A stretch of 64,000 nt of DNA from Acaricomes phytoseiuli DSM 14247 (GCF_000376245.1 NZ_AQXM01000058.1:1-64000), one strand, 5' to 3'; positions 47,185 through 56,345 are shown, numbered from the stretch's first letter. Numbers and translations are program-made. The notes: a model not told the origin generated them from the letters alone.

Positions 47185-47809
47185 GGAAGCGGCTCGTGGT
47201 CGCCAGGAGCTGACGAAGCTCTGGTTGCTGCGGCATGGTGAGACCGAATGGTCGCGTAGCGGCCGGTACACGGGGTTGACCGATCTGCCGCTGACCGCTG
47301 AGGGCGAGGAGCAGGCGAAGTCCGCCCGTCCAGTGCTTGCTGAGGAGTCCTTCGATCTGGTCTTGAGCTCTCCTTCGCAGCGAGCGAGGCAGACCGCAGA
47401 ACTGGTTGGATTCCCCGAGCCGGCGATCGAGCCTAATGCTCATGAATGGGATTATGGCGATTACGAGGGTATCGACAGCGCGCTCATCCGGCAGCAGCAG
47501 CCAGATTATCTGATCTGGGATCAGGGAGTGCCGAACGGGGAGACGCTGCAGCAGGTCTCGGATCGGGCTGATGCGATACTCGCCAGAGTACTCGCGCCTG
47601 CGGTGGATGGAGAACGGGCAGCAGCAGCGACAGGAAGACAGTCGCGTCAGGTGTTGCTTGTGGCGCACGGGCACTTCCTCAGGGTGCTCACCGCGCGCTG
47701 GTTAGGATTACCCGCTGGCGAAGGCCGCCACTTCGTTCTGAAAACGGCCAAGGTGTGCACCCTGGGCTGGGATAAGCGCACCCCCGCCATCGAGCAGTGG
47801 GGACTCTGA
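47177..47809 (+). CDS. Histidine phosphatase family protein (phosphoglycerate-mutase-like)
   Basis: 210 residues. Catalytic LLRHGETEWSRSGRYTG, SPSQRARQTAEL, HEWDYGDYEGI and a second His in LVAHGHFLRVL. The substrate cannot be told from the sequence; related proteins act on small phosphate esters. The start overlaps the pcnA stop (atgatgactga), so it is coupled to pcnA. Confidence 0.9.
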   Translation: MTEEAARGRQELTKLWLLRHGETEWSRSGRYTGLTDLPLTAEGEEQAKSARPVLAEESFDLVLSSPSQRARQTAELVGFPEPAIEPNAHEWDYGDYEGIDSALIRQQQPDYLIWDQGVPNGETLQQVSDRADAILARVLAPAVDGERAAAATGRQSRQVLLVAHGHFLRVLTARWLGLPAGEGRHFVLKTAKVCTLGWDKRTPAIEQWGL

Positions 47810-47907
47810 TCGCTTTCCTGAAATTTTTCCGGAATTTTTCTGTAAAAGTCTGGATTTCCAGAAACACTTCAGATAAGTTGATATCGATTCCACAGAATCC
47901 CAGGCTG

Positions 47908-47913
47908 TATACT
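47908..47913 (+). promoter_or_regulatory. -10 hexamer tatact upstream of a small ORF
   Basis: tatact lies 55 bases before the ATG of the 46-residue ORF; ttgata (47878-47883) is too far (24 bases) to be a normal -35. A hairpin tctgga-tt-tccaga precedes it near 47850-47863. Confidence 0.4.
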
Positions 47914-47967
47914 CTGGGTGATGATGTGGAGTAATACAGTAAGGCCCGATGAGGAAGGAGAGCTGAA

Positions 47968-48108
47968 ATGGTGTCATATATCTTGCACGGTCTGATCGAG
48001 CGCGATGACACAATGAACCGCAGCGCAGGGAATAATCCCTTTGCCGCTGACTGGTTCTTTCCTTCCGGAGGCCTGAATCTCTCTCGAACCCGGTGCGCTG
48101 CTCACTGA
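47968..48108 (+). CDS. Small ORF of 46 residues, unknown
   Basis: MVSYILHGLIERDD, then NNPFAADWFFPSGG and RTRCAAH. ATG at 47968 is preceded by aaggag 7-8 bases upstream, and a good -10 element lies 55 bases before. No membrane helix or known family. It sits in an 867-base interval between the histidine phosphatase gene and the next large gene. Coding is probable from the ribosome site, but length gives little statistical support. Confidence 0.5.
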   Translation: MVSYILHGLIERDDTMNRSAGNNPFAADWFFPSGGLNLSRTRCAAH

Positions 48109-48451
48109 GCTTCTGTGCTCCCGCCCCGAATGGGGTCGGGTAACGCTGCACAGCGGGGAGTTCACTCCGCTTCCCCCGGATCGCTGATCTTCGACCGCAG
48201 AAGTTATTCGCGATGGAACCGCGTATTGATCTCCTGAATTTTCCTTGATTAATTCTGCCTAGATTAGTGCGAGCATTTCCGATTACTGTGCTGATAAAAA
48301 TCAGCCTTCTATTCCGTTTCCCCATTTTGCGATGACCTATTCCTTTTGGGAACCATCGCAGTATTTCTGTCTCAAAAATTCTTATCCGTCCTTATTCCTT
48401 CAGGAGCAGCAGTGTCCCGAATACGTTTCCGCCGGTTGCCGGACTCCCCAG
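48109..48451. other. Noncoding stretch with several hairpins
   Basis: No credible gene. Hairpin-forming pieces include gagc-ttctgt-gctc (48107-48120), a stem around gcggggag/ctccgc (48151-48170) and gctgat-aaaa-atcagc (48290-48305) followed by a C/T-rich tract. It becomes A/T-rich toward 48400. Could hold the 3' UTR of the 46-residue ORF or a small RNA. Confidence 0.35.
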
Positions 48452-48468
48452 AAGGAGGTGATCCTCCT
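48452..48468 (+). promoter_or_regulatory. Ideal Shine-Dalgarno sequestered in a 6-bp hairpin
   Basis: aaggaggtgatcc (48452-48464) is complementary to 13 bases of the usual 16S rRNA 3' end. The same stretch folds as aggagg-tgat-cctcct (48453-48468), hiding the whole binding site directly before the ATG at 48469. Confidence 0.65.
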
Positions 48469-48600
48469 ATGGTCTCAGTACCTTCTGCCTCGGTTATCAA
48501 ACGGGTTTTCTTCGGCCCGGTGAATGAACAGCGGCTCGCGCAGACTCGCGAGCAGGTGACCAACCAGATTCAGCAGATGAACATCCAGAACCTCCGTTGA
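48469..48600 (+). CDS. Small ORF of 43 residues, unknown
   Basis: MVSVPSASVIKRVFFGPVNE followed by a Gln/Asn-rich helical tail with QVTNQIQQMNIQNLR. A charged amphipathic C-terminal half suggests a coiled coil. The start is fixed by the ideal Shine-Dalgarno 10 bases upstream; a frame-extended ATG at 48346 has none. Codon use fits the neighbours. Family not recognised. Confidence 0.6.
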   Translation: MVSVPSASVIKRVFFGPVNEQRLAQTREQVTNQIQQMNIQNLR

Positions 48601-48677
48601 ACGCTTATCCGACACCCGGGCTTTACTGATATCTGGTGATGCCCGGGCCACGGGCAGGCCCGGGTATGCTCGTGCCC

Positions 48678-50120
48678 ATGCAGCAATCCGAGCACCCGCC
48701 CACCCGGGCTCAGAACTCTCGGATCGCGGTCCCGAGCCGTGAAGACACATTGCTGCGGGCTAGCACCGAGCCCATTGGTGGCCCTTTAGGCTGGCATGCT
48801 GGCCCAGGCCGCCAGCGGGCTGGATTCTTCACCGTAGAGCGCGTCTTGGTGCTCGCAGTACTGGCCGCGGCGGTCATCGCGGTGCTCTTCAAGGACCATT
48901 GCCGGCGGGCAGGGTGGATCACCCCGGATCAGTACTCCACGGCGTGCTATTCCGCCTTGCCCAATGATTTCGAAGGCTTTTTGGTCGCGTCATCATTTCC
49001 CGAGGCCCTGGGCAGCCTGAATGCCTCACCACTGGCTGCGTATCTGACGAGCTTCACCGCCTGGCTGAGCGGGATGCTCAGTGGCGAGGAGGAAGGATCC
49101 GCCGGAACACTGGCCTATTTCGATACCGCAGTGGTGCTCATCGTGCTGGCCTGGGTGCTCGCTGTGCTGGCCATGGCCTGGTTGAACCGCCGCCGGCCTT
49201 GGGATGCCGCGGTACTCGCCGTCAGCCCGCTCCTGCTCTTCGCCGCTTATACCGACTGGCAGCTATGGGCTGTTGCGCTGTTGCTGACCGGCCTGCTGTT
49301 CTTCGCAAGAGGGCTGCCTCTGCTTGCGGGCTTGTTGTTCGGTGCTGCTGGGGCTGTGCAGCCGGTGCTGCTGTTGATTCCTGTGGCGCTCATCGTGCTC
49401 GCGGTGCGCCGGCGTGAACATATCCGGGCGCTTTTTTCTCGGCTGATTCCGGGAGCGGTGATCAGCTGGTCGGGGCTTGGCCTGACCGTGCAATTGCTCG
49501 CTCCCCAGGTATGGCCCGGTGGCTATCTGATGCGAGTCTGGGCGGATGATCCCTCGGCAGGGTCCTGGTTCGGGGTGATCAACGCCTTCGCCCGGAGGTT
49601 CGGCCTCACGGAGTTGAGCGGTTCGACTGCTTCCCTGATCTCGCTGGCACTGCTGCTCGCTGGTGCCATCTTCATTCTCTGGATGTTTTTCCGGCTGAAA
49701 CGGCCCATGCGGGTAGCCCAGCTGTGCTTCCTGCTCGTGGCCTGGGCTCTGCTGGTGGATAAGAACGCAGTCCCGGAGAACCTGGTGCTGCTCTTACCGC
49801 TCCTGGCTCTGGCTCGCCCGCGCTGGCGCCTGCTGCTGGGCTGGCAATTTGCGGCCCTAGTGTTCTACCTCGCCTACCTGCTCTATCAAGGAGTTGTGCT
49901 GGGCACCAATAACACCCAGAACGGCATCGACCTTCCCTATTACGCCCTGGCTATGCTCGTGGTGACTGCTGGCACGATCATCGCCGGGGGGCAGGTGTTC
50001 TGGGATGCCATGCACCCTAGATCTGATCCGGTCCGCCGCCGCGGTCCCGATCCGCTCTGGCCCGGCAAGCTGCGGGGCCAGGATCTGCGCCGGGGCAGAG
50101 CAGCTTCTGTGCCAGACTGA
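48678..50120 (+). CDS. Polytopic membrane protein, glycosyltransferase family 87/DUF2029-like
   Basis: 480 residues, about 10-12 membrane helices after a 45-residue cytoplasmic N-terminus. The layout, with a long periplasmic loop after the first helix (CRRAGWITPDQYSTACYSALPNDF), resembles polyprenyl-phosphate-dependent mannosyltransferases. No catalytic motif was seen that would settle it. ATG at 48678 is preferred over one at 48636. The basic C-terminus (RRRGPDPLWPGKLRGQDLRRG) is cytoplasmic. Confidence 0.75.
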   Translation: MQQSEHPPTRAQNSRIAVPSREDTLLRASTEPIGGPLGWHAGPGRQRAGFFTVERVLVLAVLAAAVIAVLFKDHCRRAGWITPDQYSTACYSALPNDFEGFLVASSFPEALGSLNASPLAAYLTSFTAWLSGMLSGEEEGSAGTLAYFDTAVVLIVLAWVLAVLAMAWLNRRRPWDAAVLAVSPLLLFAAYTDWQLWAVALLLTGLLFFARGLPLLAGLLFGAAGAVQPVLLLIPVALIVLAVRRREHIRALFSRLIPGAVISWSGLGLTVQLLAPQVWPGGYLMRVWADDPSAGSWFGVINAFARRFGLTELSGSTASLISLALLLAGAIFILWMFFRLKRPMRVAQLCFLLVAWALLVDKNAVPENLVLLLPLLALARPRWRLLLGWQFAALVFYLAYLLYQGVVLGTNNTQNGIDLPYYALAMLVVTAGTIIAGGQVFWDAMHPRSDPVRRRGPDPLWPGKLRGQDLRRGRAASVPD

Positions 50121-50162
50121 GGAGTTCTGCCCGCTGACCGCGCCATCAGAAGTTGAGGCTCA

Positions 50163-51377
50163 ATGACTACTCGGCTCTCCGGACCTTATCTCGCCACCGT
50201 GCTGGTCTTCGGCATCAATGGATTGGCCTTCGCTTCCTGGCGGCTCGGATTCCCGCTGTCGCACGCGTCCTGGACCTGTCAACGGGTCAGATGGGCGGGG
50301 TGCTTCTGGCCCTGGCGATAGGTTCGCTCCTCGCTTTGCCCACAGCCGGGCTGATAGCGCAGCGCATCAACGTGGTCCGCACGATCCGTTTGGGCGCAGC
50401 GATCGCAGTCCTCGGCACCATCGTCATGGCCAGAGCCCTGGCTATCGAGTCTGTACCCGTGATCATCGCGGGGCTTTTCTTCCTTGGCATTGGAATGGGG
50501 TTGTGGAATGTCGCCCAGAACCTCGAAGGCGCAGCTGTGGAACGGCTGCAGGGTCGGAATATCATGTCTCAGTTCCATGCGGCTTTCTCCGGAGGCGCTT
50601 TCCTGGGCGCGCTACTAGGCGCGGGGATGTCCTTGGCGGGAGTGCCACTGTCCTGGCACTTGCTCCTTCTCGCGGCCCTGATCGCTGTAGTCGTGGGGCT
50701 GAGCACTCGGCGCTTCCTCCCCGCTTCAGCGCATCAGCAGCACTCGGAAGCGGTGCCGGTTGACGCGGTTTCGCCGCACTCGGCAGCAGCATCCTCGGTA
50801 CCATTGCCGCCGCAGCGCAGTGCTTGGCGTGAGCCGCGCACGCTGCTCGTCGGGCTGGTCGTTCTTGGGGCAGCGCTGACCGAGGGATCAGCCAACGACT
50901 GGCTGGCTAAGGCAACTGTGGACGGCTTCGGTCAGGCGGAATGGGCCGGTGCCCTGATGTATGCCCTGTTCATCGCCTCGATGACCTCGGTGCGCCTGCT
51001 CGGCGGCCGTTTGCTCGACCGCTGGGGCCGAGTGTGGACCTTGTACACGTGTTTGAGTTCGGCGCTGGCCGGTCTGCTCCTCTTCATCTTCGCCCCCCAA
51101 CCTGTGGTGGGCGATTCCCGGGGCGATCCTCTGGGGAGCCGGTGCTGCACTCGGCTTCCCCACCGGGATGTCAGCGGCTGCTGATGATCCCGTTCGTGCG
51201 GCGCGAAGAGTCTCCGTGGTATCCACGATCGGATATCTCGGCTTCCTCGCGGGGCCGCCCCTCATCGGTTTCCTGGCCGATCACATCACGTTGCGCCTGA
51301 CGCTACTGGTGATCGCCGGGTTCATGCTGCTCTCACTCTTCGTGGTCCCGGCGACCCGGCCATTGAAAAAGAGCTGA
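50163..51377 (+). pseudogene. MFS transporter with two frameshifts
   Basis: Three segments of one MFS permease of about 404 residues. Segment 1 (from ATG 50163) begins TTRLSGPYLATVLVFGINGLAF and breaks at tcctggcgg near 50240, where one G is missing. Segment 2 (about 50240-51095, other frame) carries AARIPAVARVLDLS through LLLFIFAP. Segment 3 returns to the first frame after a C6 run (51093-51098, one extra C) with NLWWAIPGAILWGAGAAL to VPATRPLKKS. The shifts compensate. Either a decayed gene or two sequencing errors. Transport substrate unknown. Confidence 0.85.
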
Positions 51378-51441
51378 AAGAACTCAATATAAGGCTTCAC
51401 GGGCCTGCCCCGGGCAACCCTCCGCTGACTAAGCTGAGCAG

Positions 51442-52992
51442 ATGCGCAGAGCTCTGCAACCATTGGTGTCCGCTGATCAATTCCTGGTCCGGAGGATTGC
51501 CACGCTGCCGCACGGCCCTGTGGATCAGCTCATGCAGGGCCTTTCCTCGGTAGCGACTAAAGGCAAGTTGTGGTTGGCCATGGCCGCTGCCGGGGCTGCG
51601 ATCCCCTCACGGATCTCGACCCAGCCGCGCCGGGCGGCGCTGCGCGGGACTTTGGCCCTTGGCCTGGCGTCGGCAACCACCAACATCCTCCTCAAACGGT
51701 TGCTGCCCCGGAACCGGCCGCAAGCTGCGCTGCTGCCGATCTTCCGTTTCGCGCACCCGCAGCCCACTAGCTCATCCCTGCCATCGGGCCATTCCGCCTC
51801 GGCTATGGCTTTTGTCACCGCAGTGGCCACGGTGAACCCGCTGCTGGGAGCGATACTCGCTCCGGTGGCCCTCGGCGTCGCCTATTCGCGCGTGCACATC
51901 GGTGCGCACTGGCCCTCTGATGTGGTCTTAGGCTCTGTTATCGGAGTGGCCTGCGGGCTGACCGTGCGCACCTGGTTCCCGCCACATGGTCAGCCACCGG
52001 CCGCTCGGGTCACTCCGGTCGACGCTCCGCAGCTGCCCCGGGGGCGGGGGCTGAGCGTGCTCGTCAACCAGAGCAGCGGCTCCTTTTCCGAAGAAAGTGT
52101 CCGCTGGCTACGCAGCCGCCTGCCGGAGGCGCTGATCAGCGAACGGCAGCAGGGTCAGTCAGTAGCGCAGGCACTGGAGGCGATGCTTGCGATTCCCGGA
52201 GTGAAGGCCCTAGGTACGTGGGGTGGGGACGGCACTGTAGGAGCCGTTGCGGACCGGGCGCTCAGCCTGGGGCTTCCCCTGGCTGTTTTCCCGGGAGGCA
52301 CGTTCAACCATTTCGCGAGAGATGTTCATGCCGACGATGCCGAGGCGGTGCTCAGCGCGATCACCGAAGGCCGGGCCTTAGCCGCTGATGCCGGCTGTAT
52401 CGAATTGACTGTCGCCGCCGGCACGAGCACCCGGATCATGATGAACACCGCCAGCGTGGGCATCTACCCGGAACTAGTCCGGCGCCGGAAGCTGCTGGAG
52501 GGTGCTCTGGGTAAGACCTTGGCGGGGATCATTGCGGGTCTACGGACTTTTACCGCGGCCACTCCGATCTGCTTGCGCCTCAATGGCCGGCAGCAGCGGG
52601 TCTGGCTGGTCTACGTGGGTCGGGGCCACTACTACCCTCGGGGGTTCGCCCCTTTGGAACGGCCGGTTCTCGACGATGGCGAGTTCGATCTGCGCGTGAT
52701 CTCAGCTGGCTCTGCGTTTTCCTTCTCTCAGCTCCGACTCCTGTACGCGATCGTCACCGGTCGCACGGAAGTCTCTTCGGTGATCTCACTCAGCACTCCG
52801 CGCAAGATCACCTTGTCGGCAGCCGGAGAGCCTTTCGATCTTGCTGTAGACGGGGAAGTTATCAGGCGAGTCAGCAGCGCCGCGTTCTCGGTGCTGCCCC
52901 GCGCCCTGGTCGTTTACAGTGCTGCCGTTAGTGGCCCTGCCCCGGTGGACTCCCCTAGTGTGGAGATGAGCAGGCTTGTCGATGGCGGGTGA
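51442..52992 (+). CDS. PAP2 phosphatase-diacylglycerol kinase fusion protein
   Basis: 516 residues. About 1-180: PAP2 domain with KRLLPRNRP, SLPSGHS and SRVHIGAHWPSD (phosphatase motifs C1-C3) among membrane helices. About 200-510: DAG/lipid kinase catalytic domain with WGGDGTVGAVAD, FPGGTFNHFARD and a C-terminal beta-sandwich (LDDGEFDLRVI). The two parts have opposite reactions on lipid phosphates, probably a phosphatase of polyprenyl or phosphatidyl phosphate and a lipid kinase in lipid recycling. Known fusion type in actinobacteria. Confidence 0.88.
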   Translation: MRRALQPLVSADQFLVRRIATLPHGPVDQLMQGLSSVATKGKLWLAMAAAGAAIPSRISTQPRRAALRGTLALGLASATTNILLKRLLPRNRPQAALLPIFRFAHPQPTSSSLPSGHSASAMAFVTAVATVNPLLGAILAPVALGVAYSRVHIGAHWPSDVVLGSVIGVACGLTVRTWFPPHGQPPAARVTPVDAPQLPRGRGLSVLVNQSSGSFSEESVRWLRSRLPEALISERQQGQSVAQALEAMLAIPGVKALGTWGGDGTVGAVADRALSLGLPLAVFPGGTFNHFARDVHADDAEAVLSAITEGRALAADAGCIELTVAAGTSTRIMMNTASVGIYPELVRRRKLLEGALGKTLAGIIAGLRTFTAATPICLRLNGRQQRVWLVYVGRGHYYPRGFAPLERPVLDDGEFDLRVISAGSAFSFSQLRLLYAIVTGRTEVSSVISLSTPRKITLSAAGEPFDLAVDGEVIRRVSSAAFSVLPRALVVYSAAVSGPAPVDSPSVEMSRLVDGG

Positions 52993-53029
52993 TTCCGGCA
53001 CTCCCTAAGAGGTATTGCTAAGGAGAGAG

Positions 53030-53998
53030 ATGATCGAAGCACGAGGACTCACAAAGCACTACGGCCCTAAACAGGCGGTCTCAGGGATCACCTTCACGGT
53101 GCGTCCCGGTCAGGTGACCGGATTCTTGGGACCCAACGGTGCTGGTAAATCGACCACGATGCGGATGATCATGGGACTCGACCGGCCCAGTGCGGGCCGA
53201 GTGACGGTCAACGGCAAGCCCTATCAGAAGCACCGGGCTCCACTGCACGAAGTCGGGGCCCTCCTCGACGCCAAAGCCGTGCATCCGGGTCGCAGCGCTT
53301 ATCAGCATCTATCGGCGATGGCGGCGACGCACCGGATTCCCCGCAGCCGAGTGGATGAGGTCATCGATATGACCGGGCTGCATTCCGTAGCCAAGCGCCG
53401 GGCCGGCGGCTTCTCCCTGGGCATGGGGCAGCGCCTGGGTATTGCCAATGCCCTGCTCGGCGATCCGCAGACCCTGATCCTGGACGAGCCGGTCAATGGC
53501 CTTGACCCGGAAGGCGTGCTTTGGGTCCGGCAGCTGGTCCGTCAGTTGGCGACGGAAGGAAAAACTGTTTTCCTGTCCTCGCATCTCATGAGCGAAATGG
53601 CGCAGACCGCGGACCACGTGATCGTCATCGGCCGGGGCAAGATCATTGCTGATGCTCCGATCCAGGAGATGATCGCGGGCCAGCAGGCCGCCCGGGTCCG
53701 GGTGCGCACCGCACAAGCTGCTGAACTAAGTCAGCTGCTTTCCCAGCTGCAGACCGAGGATGAGGTCGCGATTCAGTTCGCAGAGCCGGAGACCCTTGAG
53801 GTGAGCGGCCTGGCCTCTGCAGAGATCGCTCGGGTGGCACTGGAGAATCAGGTGCTCGTCTACGAACTGACACCGTTATCAGCCTCGCTCGAGGAGGCGT
53901 ACTTCAATCTGACCAAGGACGATGTCGAATACCGCTCGTCGGTGAATGCCGCTGCTCCCGCGCCGGGTACGGCCGAGGCGTTGGGGAAGGAGAACTGA
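53030..53998 (+). CDS. ABC transporter ATP-binding protein
   Basis: 322 residues. Walker A GPNGAGKST (about 36-44), signature region FSLGMGQRLGIANALL (variant of LSGGQ), Walker B LILDEPVNGLD and H-loop SSHLMSE. The C-terminal 100 residues resemble bacitracin-type exporters. ATG at 53030 follows aaggagag (53020-53027). Works with the next-encoded permease; substrate unknown. Confidence 0.92.
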   Translation: MIEARGLTKHYGPKQAVSGITFTVRPGQVTGFLGPNGAGKSTTMRMIMGLDRPSAGRVTVNGKPYQKHRAPLHEVGALLDAKAVHPGRSAYQHLSAMAATHRIPRSRVDEVIDMTGLHSVAKRRAGGFSLGMGQRLGIANALLGDPQTLILDEPVNGLDPEGVLWVRQLVRQLATEGKTVFLSSHLMSEMAQTADHVIVIGRGKIIADAPIQEMIAGQQAARVRVRTAQAAELSQLLSQLQTEDEVAIQFAEPETLEVSGLASAEIARVALENQVLVYELTPLSASLEEAYFNLTKDDVEYRSSVNAAAPAPGTAEALGKEN

Positions 53999-53999
53999 G

Positions 54000-54932
54000 A
54001 TGAGCCATGTATCAGATACGCCGGTCAGATCCGATGCCGCTCAGTCCGGCCGCGCTCGCCGGTCTGCAGGGCGGTCTGCAGGACATGTTGCACGGCACGG
54101 GGTGAACTTCTTCGGCGTGCTGAAGAGCGAGTGGATCAAATTCTGGTCGCTCCGGTCCACTCGGATCCTCCTGGTCGTGACCTTGGTGTCGATGATCGGG
54201 GTGGGGACGCTCGTCGCTTATATGCGGTCCCTCATTTACGAACCGATTGTTTCCGGTTTCCGGGATGCCGGTGCGCCGGTGACGATCAGTGAAATCGATG
54301 AGAGCTTGCCGCCGGAGCTGAGTTTTTACACACTGCCGGCATCTGGTCTGCAGCTCGGGGCGATCATCATCGGTGCCCTGGCCGTGCTCTTCATGGCCAG
54401 CGAGTACGCCACTGGGATGATCCGTTCCAGTTTCGCGGCGACTCCGAAGCGGCTCCCGGTCTTCGCGGCCAAGGCCATCGTGATCATCGTGGGGGCCTAT
54501 GTGATCGGTTTGATCGCGACGCTGATGACGTTCTTCCTGGCGAATGTGGTGATATCGGGCTTGGGCGTCTCGCTGAGCTTCGACACCCTGGGGGTTCTGC
54601 CCGGAATCCTGTTGGGCGGGTTCTATGTGGCCGGAGTCGCTTTAGCCGGCCTGGCCCTGGCGACGCTGATGCGCAATTCAGCCGGTGCCATCATGGTGCT
54701 CCTGGGCGCCTTCTTCATCCTGGGCTTCACCGGGGGACTGCTGGCCCAGATCCCGGGTGACTTCTGGAAGAACGTGCCGCAGTATCTGCCCAGCCAGGCG
54801 GCTGGGCGGATGATCGAGATCGGGCAGGTGCCGGGTTACCTCGACCCGCTACCGGCTGCCCTGGTGTTCCTGGGGTGGATTCTGCTGGTGCTGGTCCCCG
54901 CGCTGATCTTCATGAAACGGCGGGATGCCTGA
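54000..54932 (+). CDS. ABC transporter permease (ABC-2 type)
   Basis: 310 residues: a 35-residue cytoplasmic N-terminus, six membrane helices, and SEYATGMIRSSFAATPKR in the segment typical of bacitracin/multidrug-type permeases. The start lies one base after the ATPase stop, so the two form one transporter. It may export a lipid or peptide; the lipid-kinase neighbour is suggestive only. Confidence 0.9.
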   Translation: MSHVSDTPVRSDAAQSGRARRSAGRSAGHVARHGVNFFGVLKSEWIKFWSLRSTRILLVVTLVSMIGVGTLVAYMRSLIYEPIVSGFRDAGAPVTISEIDESLPPELSFYTLPASGLQLGAIIIGALAVLFMASEYATGMIRSSFAATPKRLPVFAAKAIVIIVGAYVIGLIATLMTFFLANVVISGLGVSLSFDTLGVLPGILLGGFYVAGVALAGLALATLMRNSAGAIMVLLGAFFILGFTGGLLAQIPGDFWKNVPQYLPSQAAGRMIEIGQVPGYLDPLPAALVFLGWILLVLVPALIFMKRRDA

Positions 54933-54974
54933 GCGATCCGGCTGGATCTGGGTGAAGCTGATTAAGATGAGGGT

Positions 54975-56345
54975 ATGTCTGCCCCCATCTCTGATCGCTC
55001 CGTTCCCGCGGGAACGTCCGGCTCCACACTGATTCCTGAAGCTGCGGCCCGTCATGTGCAGGATCTAGGCTCCTTCGTCACCGCGTCGCCTTCGAGCTTC
55101 CACGCCGTGGCAGAGGCTTGTCGAAGGTTGCTGGCGGCTGGTTTCGAGCAGCTCTCCGAGCGGAAGGAATGGGCCTCACCGGCGCATCACGATGGCCCGC
55201 TGCGGCGTTTCGTGATCCGGGATGGTGCCTTGATCGCCTGGGTGAGCCCGGCGGAAGTCACCGCGGAGACGGGTTTCGCCGTGTTCGGGGCGCATACCGA
55301 TTCGCCCGGCTTCAAGCTCAAGCCCAAGCCCACCACGGGTAAGCACGGCTGGTTGCAGGCCGGTGTCGAGGTTTACGGCGGCCCGCTGCTCAATGCTTGG
55401 CTGGACCGGGAGCTGCAGTTAGCGGGCCGGTTGGTGCTCCGCGATGGCAGTAGTGTGCTGACGCGTACCGGCCCCATGCTGCGTTTTCCGCAGCTCGCGA
55501 TCCATCTGGACCGCTCCGTCAACGATGGCCTCAGCCTCGACAAGCAGCGCCATATGCAACCGGTGTGGGGGCTCGGCGACCCGCAGCAAGCGGATCTGCT
55601 CGCGGTGCTGGCTGAGGCCGCCGGGGTATCCGCCGAGGAGATCGGTGGATACGACATCGTGCTCGCGGACTGCCAGGAGCCGCAGACCTTCGGGGCCGTT
55701 GGTGAGTTCTTCGCCTCGGGTCGGCTGGATAATCTCAGTTCTGTGCACGCGGGGCTCACGGCTTTACTGGAGCATGATCCCCAGCCGGGCGGCCCGATCG
55801 CTTTGCTCGCGGCGTTTGATCATGAGGAAGTGGGCAGCGCGTCGTCTTCCGGTGCCAGCGGGCCCTTCCTCGCCGATGTGCTGGAGCGGATCTCCACCGG
55901 GCTAGGTGATAATCCGGAGGGTTTCAAACGAAGGCTGGCCGGTTCCCTGTGTCTTTCTGCTGATGCCGGTCACGCTATTCACCCGAACTATCCCGAGCGG
56001 CATGACCCGGCGAATCATCCACAGCTCAACTCAGGCCCTTTGCTGAAGATCAACTCGAATCAGCGCTATGCCAGCGATGCGGTAGGGGCCGCGCTCGTGG
56101 CTCGAATTAGTGCGAACTTGAATATTCCTTACCAGGAATTTGTTTCGAATAACGATATTCCCTGCGGATCCACCATCGGGCCGCTGACCGCCACCCGGCT
56201 GGGCATCCGGACGGTAGACGTGGGAGTGCCGCTTTTGTCCATGCATTCGGCACGCGAGATGTGCGGGGTCGCCGACCCCTGGTATCTCGCACAGCTCAGC
56301 GGTGCCTTCTTCGCGGCTTTATCCTCGGACCAGGCCGAAGCCTGA
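54975..56345 (+). CDS. M18 family aminopeptidase
   Basis: 456 residues. Two-zinc aminopeptidase. Metal-site motifs FGAHTDSPGFKLKP (His and Asp), DCQEPQTFG, the Glu-rich FDHEEVGSAS and a late SMHSAREMCG; also NYPERHDPANHP. Removes N-terminal acidic residues in the characterised members. No signal peptide, so cytoplasmic. Confidence 0.93.
   Translation: MSAPISDRSVPAGTSGSTLIPEAAARHVQDLGSFVTASPSSFHAVAEACRRLLAAGFEQLSERKEWASPAHHDGPLRRFVIRDGALIAWVSPAEVTAETGFAVFGAHTDSPGFKLKPKPTTGKHGWLQAGVEVYGGPLLNAWLDRELQLAGRLVLRDGSSVLTRTGPMLRFPQLAIHLDRSVNDGLSLDKQRHMQPVWGLGDPQQADLLAVLAEAAGVSAEEIGGYDIVLADCQEPQTFGAVGEFFASGRLDNLSSVHAGLTALLEHDPQPGGPIALLAAFDHEEVGSASSSGASGPFLADVLERISTGLGDNPEGFKRRLAGSLCLSADAGHAIHPNYPERHDPANHPQLNSGPLLKINSNQRYASDAVGAALVARISANLNIPYQEFVSNNDIPCGSTIGPLTATRLGIRTVDVGVPLLSMHSAREMCGVADPWYLAQLSGAFFAALSSDQAEA

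Noticed and set aside
47708-48325. 205-codon minus-strand frame over the small ORF region
   Set aside because: Overlaps the histidine phosphatase, has no domain and no ribosome site; the plus-strand signals are better.
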